Origin: Arenibacterium halophilum | Lineage (GTDB): Bacteria > Pseudomonadota > Alphaproteobacteria > Rhodobacterales > Rhodobacteraceae | NCBI RefSeq assembly: GCF_005938225.1 | Contig: NZ_VCPC01000002.1 | Coordinates: 248,001 to 312,000 of the forward strand | Length of the DNA: 64,000 nt | Reading direction: 5' to 3' | Shown here: one piece after another, positions 47,067 through 56,537 of the stretch | Layout of the letters: each line of letters opens with the position of its first letter | Numbering within the stretch: position 1 is the stretch's first letter | The notes under the pieces: generated by a model | Database searches by the model: none | What the model was told of the DNA's origin: nothing | The model's input: the letters and a program-made list of their open reading frames with translations, nothing else | Position numbers and translations under genes: made by a program

Positions 47067-48857
47067 TCACAGCGGCGCAGCCGCGGCATCCAACCACAGT
47101 TTGGCATCCTTGCCCACCCTGGGGCCGATCTTTTCGCGCACCTCGGCGTGGTAGGCATTCAGCCAGGCGCGTTCGTCCGCGCTCAGCATCTCGACGACGA
47201 TCAGACGGCGGTCAATCGGTACAAAGGTCAGCGTCTGCCACTGCAGAAAGCTGCGTTCGGGATCGGCGCCCGGCAGATCGCCAAGGGGTTGCACCACCAG
47301 AAGATTTTCGATCCGGATGCCAAAGGCGCCTTCGCGGTAATAGCCGGGCTCATTGCTCAGGATCATGCCCTGCTCCAGCGGGATCGTGCTGGCGCGCGAC
47401 AGGCGCTGCGGCCCTTCGTGGACGCTGAGATAGGCGCCAACACCATGGCCCAGCCCATGATTGAAATCCTGACCGGCAGCCCAGAGCGGTGCCCGCCCGA
47501 TGCATTCGATGTCACGCCCGGCCAGCCCGGCGGGCCAGTGCAGCATCGACATGGCAATCATGCCTTTCAGAACCCGGGTAAAGGCTGCGCATTCTTCGGA
47601 GCCAGGGGCGCCAATGGCGACAGTCCGCGTGATGTCGGTGGTGCCGTCCAGATATTGCCCGCCGCTGTCCAGCACCAGCAAGTGCCCCTCTTCCAGCCGG
47701 GCATCGGTTTCCTCGGTCACGCGGTAGTGCATGATTGCACCGTTCGGTCCGGTGCCCGAAATCGTATCGAAACTGATATCCTGCAACGCGTTGTCACGGC
47801 GGCGGCACAGTTCCAGACGGGTTACAACGTCGATCTCCGTCAGGTTGCCGGCAGGTTGCGCATCAAGCCATGCCAACAGCTCGACCATCGCCGCCCCGTC
47901 GCGCAGGTGCGCTTGCGCCGCGCCCTCGATCTCGGCGTCGTTCTTGCGGGCCTTCGGCAGCGCGCAAGGGTCGTCTCCAGCCACCCATCGCCCCTCCAGC
48001 GCGTCTGCAACGGCCTGCGGCGCTGTCGCCGGATCCAGACGCACCCAACCGGAAAGCGGCTGTAGTGCTGCGCCGAACTCATTCGTGTCGAAGACAGCAA
48101 CATCCGCGCCCAGATGGTCGGCCAGATCCACCAGCCGGTCCCGCCCCATGAACAGATCGACCCGACCGTTGGCATGCAGGATCGCAAACCCCAACGCCAG
48201 CGGATTGCGCGCAATGTCGCTGCCGCGAATGTTCAGAAGCCACATGATCGAATCCGGCTGTGTCAACACGGCGGACGTCTGTCCCGCGGTGGTCAGTCCG
48301 CGCGCCAGCCGGGCGATCTTGTCAGCACTGCTTTCCCCTGCAAACTCCAGCGGATGCGCCTTGATTGGCGCGGCAGGGGGGGGCGGCTGATCGGCCCAGA
48401 TGGCATCCACCAGATTGGGCGTGCGCACCATCTCGATTCCGGTGTCCGCCAGCGCCTTGCCCCACCGCTCGACTTCGGAAATCGTGTGCAGCCACGGGTC
48501 GAACCCCACCTTTCCGCCCTGCGGAAGGTGCTCTTTCAACCAGCCCGGCAATTGCCGGTCGGGCCATGGCACCGGAGAATACACATCGGCCACCTGCGCT
48601 TTGACCTGCGTGCGATAGCGTCCGTCGATGAACACGCCCGCCACCTCGCGCAGCGCCGCGCAGAATCCGGCCGAACCGGTGAACCCGGTCAGCCATGCCA
48701 GACGCGCATCCCGTTCCGCCACGTATTCGCCCTGATGCGCGTCGGCGCGCGGCACCATGAATCCATCAAGCCCATGGCGCGCCATTTCGGCGCGCAAGGC
48801 GGCCAGACGCGGCGGCCCCTGTTCGGGGCGGGCGGTCACGTCGAAGGTCTGGAACAT
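47067..48857 (-). CDS. Xaa-Pro aminopeptidase, M24B family
   Basis: 596 residues from the ATG at 48857, preceded by AAGGAG. Removes N-terminal residues before proline. It has the three-domain layout of the long aminopeptidase P: two creatinase-like N-terminal domains (about 10-300) and the pita-bread catalytic domain (about 310-530). The metal ligands are visible in LDSGGQYLDGTTDITRTV (two Asp), HGLGHGVGAYLSVHE (His), NEPGYY (Glu) and RIENLL (Glu). A C-terminal extension of the long form (LTFVPIDRRLIVVEML) ends it. No signal peptide, so cytosolic. Confidence 0.93.
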   Translation of the reverse strand: MFQTFDVTARPEQGPPRLAALRAEMARHGLDGFMVPRADAHQGEYVAERDARLAWLTGFTGSAGFCAALREVAGVFIDGRYRTQVKAQVADVYSPVPWPDRQLPGWLKEHLPQGGKVGFDPWLHTISEVERWGKALADTGIEMVRTPNLVDAIWADQPPPPAAPIKAHPLEFAGESSADKIARLARGLTTAGQTSAVLTQPDSIMWLLNIRGSDIARNPLALGFAILHANGRVDLFMGRDRLVDLADHLGADVAVFDTNEFGAALQPLSGWVRLDPATAPQAVADALEGRWVAGDDPCALPKARKNDAEIEGAAQAHLRDGAAMVELLAWLDAQPAGNLTEIDVVTRLELCRRRDNALQDISFDTISGTGPNGAIMHYRVTEETDARLEEGHLLVLDSGGQYLDGTTDITRTVAIGAPGSEECAAFTRVLKGMIAMSMLHWPAGLAGRDIECIGRAPLWAAGQDFNHGLGHGVGAYLSVHEGPQRLSRASTIPLEQGMILSNEPGYYREGAFGIRIENLLVVQPLGDLPGADPERSFLQWQTLTFVPIDRRLIVVEMLSADERAWLNAYHAEVREKIGPRVGKDAKLWLDAAAAPL

Positions 48858-48937
48858 GGGGGTCTCCTTGGTTGGCCGATGCCACCCAACCGCGAAGCCG
48901 CCCGGGGTGCAAGCCGATTGCACCACCGGACCGCGGC

Positions 48938-48975
48938 TTCTTTTCGGTACAAATACTTTCGCCGAAGGCGGGCGA
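48938..48975 (-). repeat. Diverged member of the intergenic repeat family
   Basis: On the minus strand the sequence contains CGCCTTCGGCG, AAAGTATTTGTACCG and AAAAGAAG, matching the TATTT..AAAGAAG core of copies 1-8 but with a changed front. It lies between cobT and the aminopeptidase gene. Confidence 0.5.
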
Positions 48976-48978
48976 GCG

Positions 48979-50856
48979 TCAGCTGGCCTTGCGCATTCCC
49001 ATCACCCGGGCGCGCGCGCGCGGATCACTGTCGAACAGCGCGGCAAGCTGTTCGGTCATCGCACCGGCCAGCTGCTCGACATCGGTGATTGTCACCGCGC
49101 GGTCGTAGTAACGGGTCACGTCATGGCCGATGCCGATGGCCAGCAATTCCACCAGCTTGCGCTTTTCCACCATGGCGATCACGTCGCGCAGGTGTTTTTC
49201 CAGATAATTCGCCGGGTTTACCGACAGCGTCGAATCGTCAACCGGGGCGCCGTCGGAAATCACCATCAGGATCTTGCGCTGCTCACGGCGGTTGATCATG
49301 CGGCGGTGCGCCCATTCCAGCGCCTCGCCGTCGATGTTTTCCTTCAGCAAGCCTTCCTTCATCATGAGGCCAAGGTTCGGCCGCGCACGGCGCCAGGGCG
49401 CATCGGCGCCTTTATAGATGATGTGGCGCAAATCGTTCAGGCGGCCGGGTTGCTGCGGGCGGCCATCGTTCAGCCATGCTTCGCGGGCCTGTCCGCCTTT
49501 CCACGCGCGGGTGGTGAACCCAAGGATCTCGACCTTGACGTTGCAGCGTTCCAGCGTGCGCGCCAGAACGTCGGCGCAGATCGCCGCGATCGAAATCGGA
49601 CGCCCGCGCATCGAGCCCGAGTTATCCAGGAGCAGCGTCACCACTGTGTCACGGAATTCGGTGTCTTTCTCCACCTTGAAGGACAGCGGAGTCGTGGGGT
49701 TGGCAACCACGCGGGCCAGGCGCCCTGCGTCCAGGATGCCTTCCTCGCGGTCGAATTCCCAGCTGCGGTTCTGCTGGGCCTGAAGCCGGCGTTGCAGCTT
49801 GTTCGCCAGCCGGCTGACGGCGCCCTTCAGCGGCTCGAGCTGCTGATCCAGGTAGGCGCGCAGACGCTCCAGCTCGGCGGGTTCGGCCAAGTCCTCGGCG
49901 GCGATTTCCTCGTCGTGGGTGGTCAGGAACACCTTGTAATCCGGGTCGGCCTCTGACGCGGGCGGGGGGCCGGGCGGGTCAAGCGGCGCCTCGGCATCGG
50001 GCATTTCCGCATCTTCGCCCAACTCGTCATCGGCAAGATCATCCATTGACACCTGCGCATCCGCGGCATCCTGCTGATCGTCCTGCGAGCGTTCTGGATC
50101 GGCGTCGGCAGCATCATCGTCGCTGTCGTCATCGCCGGTGCTTTCCGGCTCCTGATCGTCGGACTGGTCTTCCTCGGCCTGATCTTCCTGTTCGTCGTCA
50201 TTGGCGTCGGGGTCGTCGCCCAACTGATCGCCAAAGCCCAGATCCTTGATCACCTGCCGCGCCAGACGGGCAAAGGCCGACTGATCGGCCAGCATCTCGT
50301 TGATCTGCTCTAGGCTGCCGCCGGCCTGGTTCTCGATGAACCCGCGCCACAGGTTCATCACGTTCTCTGCGCCTCGTGGCAGATCGCGCCCTGTTGCCAG
50401 ATGGCGCACCAGATACCCCGCCGCCATCGGCAGCGGCGCTTCCGAGCTTTGCGTTATCTGATCATACCCGCGCCGCAAGGCATCGTTGCCGATCTTGGCG
50501 TCGATGTTGCCGGCGGTGCCGGGCATGTCGCGCGCGCCCATCGCCTCGCATCGGGCAACTTCCATCGCCTCATACAGATCGCGCGCCATGTCACCCGGAG
50601 GGGCATAACGGGCGTGGGTGGCATTGTCGTGATACTTGCGGTGCATCGCCAGCGCATCGGCGGTGCCGCGCGCCAGCAGCACCTCTTCGCGGCTCATCCG
50701 GCGGCTGATCTGGGGCAGGCGCATAGCCTCGCCCGACAGGCCCGAGGGGTCGACCGTATAGCTGACCGTCAGTTCAGGGTCGTTGGCCATGACCTTGGTG
50801 GCCTCGGCCAGGGCCTTCTTGAACGGGTCGGCGGGGTTGTCTGACTTCTGCGCCAT
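48979..50856 (-). CDS. cobT: Cobaltochelatase subunit CobT
   Basis: 625 residues. Together with CobS and CobN it inserts cobalt into hydrogenobyrinic acid a,c-diamide in aerobic vitamin B12 synthesis. The N-terminal half is helical ([19 protein letters not shown]). A very acidic linker lies at about 215-300 (repeated Asp/Glu/Gln). The C-terminal vWA domain has the MIDAS motif DNSGSMRG at about 410 and further metal-site residues in [10 protein letters not shown]. CobS is encoded about 1.2 kb upstream on the same strand, with two small secreted-protein genes between. No B12 riboswitch was recognised before the pair. Confidence 0.95.
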   Translation of the reverse strand: MAQKSDNPADPFKKALAEATKVMANDPELTVSYTVDPSGLSGEAMRLPQISRRMSREEVLLARGTADALAMHRKYHDNATHARYAPPGDMARDLYEAMEVARCEAMGARDMPGTAGNIDAKIGNDALRRGYDQITQSSEAPLPMAAGYLVRHLATGRDLPRGAENVMNLWRGFIENQAGGSLEQINEMLADQSAFARLARQVIKDLGFGDQLGDDPDANDDEQEDQAEEDQSDDQEPESTGDDDSDDDAADADPERSQDDQQDAADAQVSMDDLADDELGEDAEMPDAEAPLDPPGPPPASEADPDYKVFLTTHDEEIAAEDLAEPAELERLRAYLDQQLEPLKGAVSRLANKLQRRLQAQQNRSWEFDREEGILDAGRLARVVANPTTPLSFKVEKDTEFRDTVVTLLLDNSGSMRGRPISIAAICADVLARTLERCNVKVEILGFTTRAWKGGQAREAWLNDGRPQQPGRLNDLRHIIYKGADAPWRRARPNLGLMMKEGLLKENIDGEALEWAHRRMINRREQRKILMVISDGAPVDDSTLSVNPANYLEKHLRDVIAMVEKRKLVELLAIGIGHDVTRYYDRAVTITDVEQLAGAMTEQLAALFDSDPRARARVMGMRKAS

Positions 50857-50967
50857 GTTTGGCCTTCTGATCGCTCGCGGAGTTCAAGGCCGCAACCTAA
50901 GCGCATTGATCGGGATTGACCAGCGCGGGCGGCACCACGGCTTCAGGAAATTAGGCGGGGAAGGGCT

Positions 50968-51378
50968 CTAAAGCACCAGCGCCCGACAGATGCGCAGGCG
51001 CTGTTCCAGCAATCGGTGGGCCCGGTCAACACGACGTTGATCCAGCGCATAATCGGCCTCGGCCAGCAGCACCGCCATTTCGCTCCACCCGTTGGTGCGC
51101 CATTGACGGGGCTGGGTTTCGGCAGTGCCATCGCGCAGCGCATCGGGCAGGATCGTATCGACCATCAGATCGAACAGATCGCGCAGGCGTTCATTTTCCG
51201 CCGCGTCGGGATCGTCCCAGGCGCGTTGTCGCGTGGCAAGCGCGGCCAGCCGCCCCGAGCATGTTGCAAAGACCTCGACCCGTTCCTGAGATCGTGAGGG
51301 AACGGCATTCGCCGCTGTGCCGGACAGAAGGCCGAGGCAGAGAACCATCAAGGGAAACATGTGGGCAGCGCGTGTCAT
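50968..51378 (-). CDS. Secreted protein of unknown function, paralogue A
   Basis: 136 residues. A signal peptide (MTRAAHMFPLMVLCLGLLSG, cleaved after TAANA) precedes a small helical domain. Two cysteines lie near its ends, in VFATCSGRLAAL and RICRALVL. The same blocks appear in the next gene (51535-51909), so the two are tandem paralogues. I recognise no family. It lies between cobS and cobT on the same strand and may be co-transcribed with cobT, which starts about 110 bases downstream. A link to cobalamin is not suggested by the sequence itself. Confidence 0.65.
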   Translation of the reverse strand: MTRAAHMFPLMVLCLGLLSGTAANAVPSRSQERVEVFATCSGRLAALATRQRAWDDPDAAENERLRDLFDLMVDTILPDALRDGTAETQPRQWRTNGWSEMAVLLAEADYALDQRRVDRAHRLLEQRLRICRALVL

Positions 51379-51534
51379 GGGATCCAGCCTACCGCAGAAT
51401 CCCTAACCGACAATTGAGTATATACATTGCATATGCAATTTCGTTGCAAATGGGATACATTTCCCCTGAGTCGTGCCGTGCTGATGCGGCGCGGTGCCTG
51501 AAAATCAGGCGATCCCGAACAGATGGATGCCTGT

Positions 51535-51909
51535 TTAGCCCAAGGTCAGCGCCCGGCACTCGGCAATGGCGCGGTCTGCCCCGGAACGTGCCATGCGCCT
51601 GTCGCGAGCCGATGTGGCGAATTCGGCGTGTAACAGCATTCTGGCCAGCAGGTGCTTGGCCTCGATCCGGCGCGCCAGGTGTTGTTTGGGGTTCGGGGCA
51701 GGAGCCGTTTCAAGTAGGTCAATCATGCCTTGCCGTTGGGCCCGCGTCAGATCCGCGCCCGCCGCGCCAATCAGCCACTGGTGTTCCATCAGGGCCGAAA
51801 GCCGGCCGGCACAGGTGGCAAACCGTGCGTAGGGGTCTGGCGTTTCACCCGCATGGACCGGAGCGCCAAGGCAGGTCAGCAGGGTATATGAAATGAAAAT
51901 TTTTCGCAT
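51535..51909 (-). CDS. Secreted protein of unknown function, paralogue B
   Basis: 124 residues from the ATG at 51909; an ATG three codons earlier (51918) is equally possible. Signal peptide MRKIFISYTLLTCLGAPVHA. The mature part begins with RFATCAGRLSALMEHQ and ends with AIAECRALTLG, the same two cysteine blocks as paralogue A, with a helical middle (GMIDLLETA, RRIEAKHLLARMLLHAEFA). The spacing of the two Cys is similar in both, which fits a disulfide closing a helical bundle in the periplasm. No family recognised. Confidence 0.65.
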   Translation of the reverse strand: MRKIFISYTLLTCLGAPVHAGETPDPYARFATCAGRLSALMEHQWLIGAAGADLTRAQRQGMIDLLETAPAPNPKQHLARRIEAKHLLARMLLHAEFATSARDRRMARSGADRAIAECRALTLG

Positions 51910-51987
51910 AGCGCCCATAATTCAAGCAGATCACTTAAGATACCGCCTGTCAAATGTGCGATCTGAAAACTTTTTGGTAACGTTGCC

Positions 51988-52018
51988 TAAAAATGAAAAC
52001 GCCCGCCAGAGGCGGGCG
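51988..52018 (-). terminator. Intrinsic terminator after cobS
   Basis: On the minus strand CGCCCGCC (52018-52011) pairs with GGCGGGCG (52007-52000) around TCT, followed by TTTTCATTTTT. It lies 24 bases after the cobS stop and separates cobS from the paralogue pair and cobT. Confidence 0.9.
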
Positions 52019-52041
52019 CCGGTAATGCGATGTCGTCGGGT

Positions 52042-53028
52042 TTAGCCCAGCGAAACGCTGGCCGCGCTTTCGGGCAACTCTTCGTCAAAGCAGCGCTGAT
52101 AGAACTCGGCCACGGTCTGGCGCTCAAGCTCGTCACACTTGTTCAGGAAGGACAGGCGGAAGGAATAGCCGACATCGCGGAAGATCTCTGCGTTCTGGGC
52201 CCAGGTGATGACGGTCCGAGGGCTCATCACGGTCGACAGGTCGCCGTTCATGAAGGCGGTTCGCGTCAGATCGGCCAGGGTGACCATCTGGCTGACGGTC
52301 TTGCGGCCCTTTTCGTTGTTGTAATGCGGCGCTTTCGACAGAACGATCGCAACCTCGGCGTCGTGGCTGAGGTAATTCAGCGTCGCCACAAGGCTCCAGC
52401 GGTCCATCTGCGCCTGGTTGATCTGCTGCGTGCCGTGATAGAGGCCCGTGGTGTCGCCAAGGCCCACGGTGTTCGATGTGGCAAACAGGCGGAAGTACTT
52501 GTTCGGCGTAATGATCTCGTTCTGATCCAGCAGCGTCAGCTTGCCGTCATGCTCCAGCACGCGCTGGATCACGAACATCACGTCGGCGCGGCCCGCATCG
52601 TATTCGTCGAACACGATGGCAGTGGGGTTGCGCAGCGCCCAGGGCAGGATGCCTTCGTGGAATTCCGTCACCTGCTTGCCGTCGCGCAGCTTGATCGCAT
52701 CCTTGCCGATCAGGTCGATCCGGCTGATATGGCTGTCAAGGTTCACGCGCACGGTGGGCCAGTTCAACCGCGAGGCGACCTGTTCGATATGCGTCGATTT
52801 CCCGGTGCCGTGGTAGCCCTGGATCATGACGCGGCGGTTGTGGCTGAAGCCGGCCAGGATCGCCAGCGTGGTGTCGCGGTCGAACTTGTAGGTCGAATCG
52901 ACTTCGGGCACACGGTCGGTCCGCTCGGGGAAGGCCTTGATCTTCATGTCGGTGTCGATGCCGAACACCTCGCGCACCGAAATTTCTTCCGTGGGTTTTG
53001 CGTTGATATCGATTCCGCCGTCGGCCAT
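52042..53028 (-). CDS. cobS: Cobaltochelatase subunit CobS
   Basis: 328 residues. The AAA+ ATPase subunit of the aerobic cobaltochelatase, forming a ring with CobT to drive cobalt insertion by CobN. Walker [10 protein letters not shown] is at 71-79, Walker B is in [15 protein letters not shown], and sensor region [19 protein letters not shown] is clear. The family C-terminus with [20 protein letters not shown] is intact. A terminator directly follows, so despite the short distance cobS and cobT may not share one transcript. Confidence 0.96.
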   Translation of the reverse strand: MADGGIDINAKPTEEISVREVFGIDTDMKIKAFPERTDRVPEVDSTYKFDRDTTLAILAGFSHNRRVMIQGYHGTGKSTHIEQVASRLNWPTVRVNLDSHISRIDLIGKDAIKLRDGKQVTEFHEGILPWALRNPTAIVFDEYDAGRADVMFVIQRVLEHDGKLTLLDQNEIITPNKYFRLFATSNTVGLGDTTGLYHGTQQINQAQMDRWSLVATLNYLSHDAEVAIVLSKAPHYNNEKGRKTVSQMVTLADLTRTAFMNGDLSTVMSPRTVITWAQNAEIFRDVGYSFRLSFLNKCDELERQTVAEFYQRCFDEELPESAASVSLG

Positions 53029-53293
53029 GCCTGTCGTCCTTGTCGCTTGCGCCCGGGGTGTTGTCTCGGACCGGGCGTTGGTGCCTCATTCTTGGCTCAA
53101 GGGCAAGAGGAAGCGGCGCCAGGCCCGTGTCATTGTTCGCGCGCGTTAGGGCGGGCTGCGCAAAAGGCGAGCAGACAGCGCTGAACACTTTGTGATGAAA
53201 AAATCGGCATCCATTTGAAACCAGTCCGGTCCGGGGCCCGTACCTCTTGTCATACCCGGCGCGCTGCCGGGCCAATGCTCAAGGGAGATAAGC

Positions 53294-53851
53294 ATGTTCA
53301 CGATCAAGACGTTTGCCGCCGCTGTTGCCAGCACCTGTGTTCTGGCGCTGCCCGCCGCTGCCGCCGAGAACCCGATGGTGGGTGGTGCGGCGATGTATGC
53401 CGACAAGAACATCGTCGAAAACGCGGTGAATTCCGCCGATCACACCACGCTGGTCGCCGCTGTGAAGGCCGCCGATCTTGTCGATACGCTGGCAGGCCCC
53501 GGCCCATTTACCGTGTTCGCCCCCACCAACGCAGCGTTCGACATGCTGCAGAAGGGCACTGTGGAGACCCTGCTGAAGCCCGAAAACAAGGAAATGCTGA
53601 CCAAAGTCCTGACCTGCCATGTTGTGGCGGCTGATGCCATGTCGGACGCGATTGCCGGTATGATCAAGGACGACGGCGGTGTGCATCCGGTGTCGACGGT
53701 GGGCGGTTGCACCTTGCAGGCTAAAATGATGGGTGATGACATCGTGCTGGAGGACGAGCGTGGCCGCACCGCGACAGTGACCATCGCTGACGTCGATCAG
53801 TCGAACGGCGTGATCCACGTGATCGATACGGTTCTTCTGCCGGCGGAATAA
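53294..53851 (+). CDS. Secreted fasciclin-domain protein
   Basis: 185 residues. A signal peptide (MFTIKTFAAAVASTCVLALP, cleaved after AAAA) leads to a single FAS1 domain (about 45-183). The H1 and H2 boxes are visible: GPGPFTVFAPTNAAFDMLQ and the terminal SNGVIHVIDTVLLP. FAS1 domains mediate adhesion or extracellular binding. AGGGAGA before the ATG sets the start. It is a lone plus-strand gene, diverging from cobS across 265 bases. Confidence 0.93.
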   Translation: MFTIKTFAAAVASTCVLALPAAAAENPMVGGAAMYADKNIVENAVNSADHTTLVAAVKAADLVDTLAGPGPFTVFAPTNAAFDMLQKGTVETLLKPENKEMLTKVLTCHVVAADAMSDAIAGMIKDDGGVHPVSTVGGCTLQAKMMGDDIVLEDERGRTATVTIADVDQSNGVIHVIDTVLLPAE

Positions 53852-53989
53852 TGCCAGCCAGTGATCGCGCCTATGGGTCGGAGGTGCTGCTTCATGGCCC
53901 ACAGGTGACGTCGACCTGAATATCAGGACGGTCCTTGCCCGGTGCGGCGGGGGCCGTTCCTGTTTTGCGCGCGGCCGTGGCGGGCGAAG

Positions 53990-54643
53990 TCAGGACAGGT
54001 GGGCATCCTGAAATACCTGATATTGCGCGGCAAAGGCGCGCTGATAGGCGGGCTGGGTCTCGGCACGGGCAATATAGGCGCCAAGGCGCGGGTAGCCTTC
54101 CAATATGCCCGCGCCGTCCAGCCTGCGGATCGCATGAACCATCACGATATCGGCGGCACTGAACGCTCCGGCGAACCAGTCCGCATCGCCAAGCGCGGCG
54201 GCAAGCTGATCGAGGCGCGCCCGGATCCGCGCATCCACCATGTCGAAACGCTCGGCCTGCCAAGGCTTGTCGGTTTCGAAGAACCGGACGGTTTCTCGCT
54301 CCAGAATTGGCGGCTCGACCGTGCTCAGAGCCGCGAACAGCCAACTGAGCGCACGGGCGCGCTGGACTGAATCCCGTGGTAAGAGGACCGGATGATGCTC
54401 TGCGATATGCAGAACGATGGCTCCCGACTCGAACATCGCAACGTCGCCGTCCTCGTATGCCGGGATTTGCCCGAAGGGCTGGCGCGCCAGGTGCGCGGGG
54501 TTTTTCATCTGCTGAGACGTCACCAGCCGCACGTCGTAGGGTTGCCCCACCTCCTCCAGCGCCCAGCGGACGCGCATATCGCGCGCCAGCCCGGCCCCTT
54601 TGTCAGGCGAGTCCTTGAAAGCTGTGAGTGTCGGCATGATCAT
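53990..54643 (-). CDS. Glutathione S-transferase family protein
   Basis: 217 residues from the first ATG; one two codons later (54637) gives MPTLTAF and is equally likely. N-terminal thioredoxin-like domain with RWALEEVGQPYDVRLV, PFGQIPAYEDGD and the glutathione-site FESGAIVLHIAE. C-terminal helical domain with FSAADIVMVHAI and GYPRLGAYIARAETQPAYQRA. Substrate unknown. It converges on the fasciclin gene, with about 140 bases between. Confidence 0.92.
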   Translation of the reverse strand: MIMPTLTAFKDSPDKGAGLARDMRVRWALEEVGQPYDVRLVTSQQMKNPAHLARQPFGQIPAYEDGDVAMFESGAIVLHIAEHHPVLLPRDSVQRARALSWLFAALSTVEPPILERETVRFFETDKPWQAERFDMVDARIRARLDQLAAALGDADWFAGAFSAADIVMVHAIRRLDGAGILEGYPRLGAYIARAETQPAYQRAFAAQYQVFQDAHLS

Positions 54644-54791
54644 TCCGGCTCCGTGAGGGCCACGTTCGGCCGAAAACTAGCACAAACCGATACACGGTCG
54701 TGCACGCGGTCGTAGTTTCGGTCTCGTAGAACGGCAAAAAGGCGCCCGGTTCCCCGCGCGCCCAGTCTCTGTCACCGGGACGGGGCCGGGT

Positions 54792-55421
54792 TCAATCCTT
54801 GAAGTTGCGGCTTGCCTTGATCTGATCCCAGGCCCAGACCACCTGCTGCAATTGTTCTTCCTGGCTGCGGTCGCCGCCGTTCATATCGGGGTGCAGTACC
54901 TTGATCAGAGCCTTGTAGGCTTTGCGCACCTCGGTCTTGGTCCAGCCGTCACCCGCATCAAGGATTTCGATCGCACGGCGCTCGGTGGGAGGCAGGCGGC
55001 GGCCTGAATTGTTGGTGCGGCGGCCCGGGTTCTGAGTGGCATTGGCGCCCAGAACCTGGTGCGGGTCCTCGATGCCAAGGCGGGCCCAGGCGCGCGCCTC
55101 GGGGTCGCTGATCGGCTTGGTGGTGCGTTCCCAGACTTTGTCTTTCGACATCTGAGCGTTCAGTTCGGCCTCGGTCGTGCCGTCGAAAAAGTTCCACTTG
55201 AGATTGTATTCGCGCACATGCTGCTGGCAGAACCAGAAATAGTCGTCCAGCACGTCCGGTGCCTTCGGCGCGCGGAACTTTCCGGGCTGGTCGCACCCTT
55301 CGTGTTCGCAGATACGGACCGAGGTCTCCGACGCGCCTGACATCCCACGCCGTCCGCGGGGGTTCTTTTTCTTCGCGGACGACACGGACATATCGAATCC
55401 AAAGGGGTCTGGTTTGGTCAT
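54792..55421 (-). CDS. J-domain (DnaJ-like) protein
   Basis: 209 residues from the ATG at 55421. The J domain is at the C-terminus (about 140-209): AIEILDAGDGWTKTEVRKAYKALIKVLHPDMNGG with the HPD triad at 177-179 (quoted in parts). The N-terminal part has a Cys/His group (RICEHEGCDQPGKF and FWFCQQH) that may bind metal. No G/F or zinc-finger region of DnaJ proper is present, so it is a dedicated co-chaperone recruiting DnaK. It is divergent from bolA with 106 bases between; this J-domain/bolA/cobS neighbourhood recurs in alphaproteobacteria. Confidence 0.92.
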   Translation of the reverse strand: MTKPDPFGFDMSVSSAKKKNPRGRRGMSGASETSVRICEHEGCDQPGKFRAPKAPDVLDDYFWFCQQHVREYNLKWNFFDGTTEAELNAQMSKDKVWERTTKPISDPEARAWARLGIEDPHQVLGANATQNPGRRTNNSGRRLPPTERRAIEILDAGDGWTKTEVRKAYKALIKVLHPDMNGGDRSQEEQLQQVVWAWDQIKASRNFKD

Positions 55422-55527
55422 CGGGCGATCCTCGGGATTGTACTTTTCGACTCGGAGGCCAGAGTTTAGTCTATGTCGCGACAGACGGAAGAGGGGAGCG
55501 GCAATAAATTTGCTGCATTGGATCAAA

Positions 55528-55785
55528 ATGACCGTGACCGAGACGATACGCGACAGGTTGCAAGCGGCCTTTGCACCACACGCACTGGATGTGGTGGACG
55601 ACAGCGAGCGCCACCGGGGCCATGCCGGTTATCAGGACGGCGGCGAGAGCCATTTCAACGTGCGAATCCGCGCGGCGGCCTTCGAGGGACAATCACGCAT
55701 CGCGCGCCATCGGGCGGTCCATGACGCCTTGGGCAAAGACCTTGTCTCGCGCATCCACGCATTGTCGCTTGATATCGACAGCTAG
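55528..55785 (+). CDS. bolA: BolA family protein
   Basis: 85 residues from the ATG at 55528 (MTVTETIRDRLQAAF). A complete BolA domain with the class II KH-like fold: ALDVVDDSERHRGHAGYQ, GGESHFNVRIRAAAF and RIARHRAVHDALG. The His after GES and the late RH are the expected positions for iron-sulfur ligation with a monothiol glutaredoxin. It likely acts in iron-sulfur trafficking or as a regulator. The gene ends eight bases before repeat copy 7. Confidence 0.94.
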   Translation: MTVTETIRDRLQAAFAPHALDVVDDSERHRGHAGYQDGGESHFNVRIRAAAFEGQSRIARHRAVHDALGKDLVSRIHALSLDIDS

Positions 55786-55792
55786 ACTGACA

Positions 55793-55850
55793 TGGGGGCG
55801 CTGCCCCCGTCCCTGCGGGACTCCCCCGGAGTATTTTCGGAATAATGAAG
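55793..55850 (+). repeat. Intergenic palindromic repeat, copy 7
   Basis: GGGGGCGCTGCCCCC hairpin, GTCCCTGCGGGAC hairpin, TCCCCCGGAGTATTTT, then CGGAATAATGAAG; the tail is diverged. It forms an inverted pair with copy 8. Confidence 0.85.
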
Positions 55851-55865
55851 AGGAGAAGACTCCCT

Positions 55866-55920
55866 GCTTCTTTGGGGGTCAAATATCCCCGCCGGAGGCA
55901 TCGCGCGTCAGCGCGATCAG
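55866..55920 (-). repeat. Intergenic palindromic repeat, copy 8 (short type)
   Basis: On the minus strand: GCGCTGACGCGCGATGCCTCCGGC, GGGGATATTTGACCCCC and AAAGAAGC. It has the same front type as copy 5. As at 46.5 kb, one long-type and one short-type copy face each other between convergent genes. Confidence 0.8.
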
Positions 55921-55943
55921 CACCCTTCCAGCGAGTTGCGCGA

Positions 55944-56474
55944 TCAGTTTTTTGAGTCCTCGCCCGCGTTGTGGCGCATGGCTTTCTCGATGCCGGTCAT
56001 CCGTTGGTCGGGCGCATCATCCTGTTCGTCATCCGGCGTGTCCACGGCGGGTTTCGTTGTGGGCGGGGTGTTCCGCGACGCGGTGACCGGCGGGGTTTTC
56101 CCGGCGGCGGGAGGGGTGCTGCTGATCGGGCGGGCCGCGGCGGCGCTGTCGGAATTGGCGGCGACCGACAGGGCAGATGCACCCGCGACCATCGGCAGGC
56201 CGGTTTCAACCACGCCCGCATTGGCCGTGGTATCCACCGAGGTGATTTCACGGCGGAACACCAGCAGGTTGCGCCAGTTGGTGGCGCTGCCGGTCAGGCC
56301 ACTGCGTTCTTCGCTGGGCAGCAGTTCGGCGCGCTGGAACTCCCAGCCTTCGGCGCCCATCGTGTTGAGCAGGGATTCGACCGTGTGCGCAAAGCGGGTT
56401 TCGGGCGTTTTCAATCCCTTGGCCTTGGTGCCCTTGGCGGGGGCGGGGATCACCTTGTATTCGTAGACGGGCAT
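55944..56474 (-). CDS. DUF4177 domain protein
   Basis: 176 residues. The N-terminal 75 residues fit DUF4177: PVYEYKVIPAPAKG, VESLLNTMGAEGWEFQRAEL and a FRRE strand. The rest is low-complexity, rich in Ala, Pro, Thr and Asp, ending in a charged stretch (DEQDDAPDQRM). There is no signal peptide or membrane segment. The function is unknown. It follows the thioesterase gene by 63 bases and may be the last gene of a gatB-thioesterase-DUF4177 unit. Confidence 0.75.
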   Translation of the reverse strand: MPVYEYKVIPAPAKGTKAKGLKTPETRFAHTVESLLNTMGAEGWEFQRAELLPSEERSGLTGSATNWRNLLVFRREITSVDTTANAGVVETGLPMVAGASALSVAANSDSAAAARPISSTPPAAGKTPPVTASRNTPPTTKPAVDTPDDEQDDAPDQRMTGIEKAMRHNAGEDSKN

Positions 56475-56537
56475 ATTTCTGGTCCTGCTTGCTCTGGCCG
56501 GATGCGGCTTGGCCGTGGCTTTGCCTTGAATGGCCGA

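Noticed and set aside
53029-53293. Cobalamin riboswitch before cobS
   Set aside because: I looked for the conserved B12-box pattern upstream of cobS on the minus strand and did not find it.
55800-55920. Insertion-sequence remnant between bolA and the DUF4177 gene
   Set aside because: The inverted sequences are two members of the intergenic repeat family; there is no transposase frame and no target duplication.
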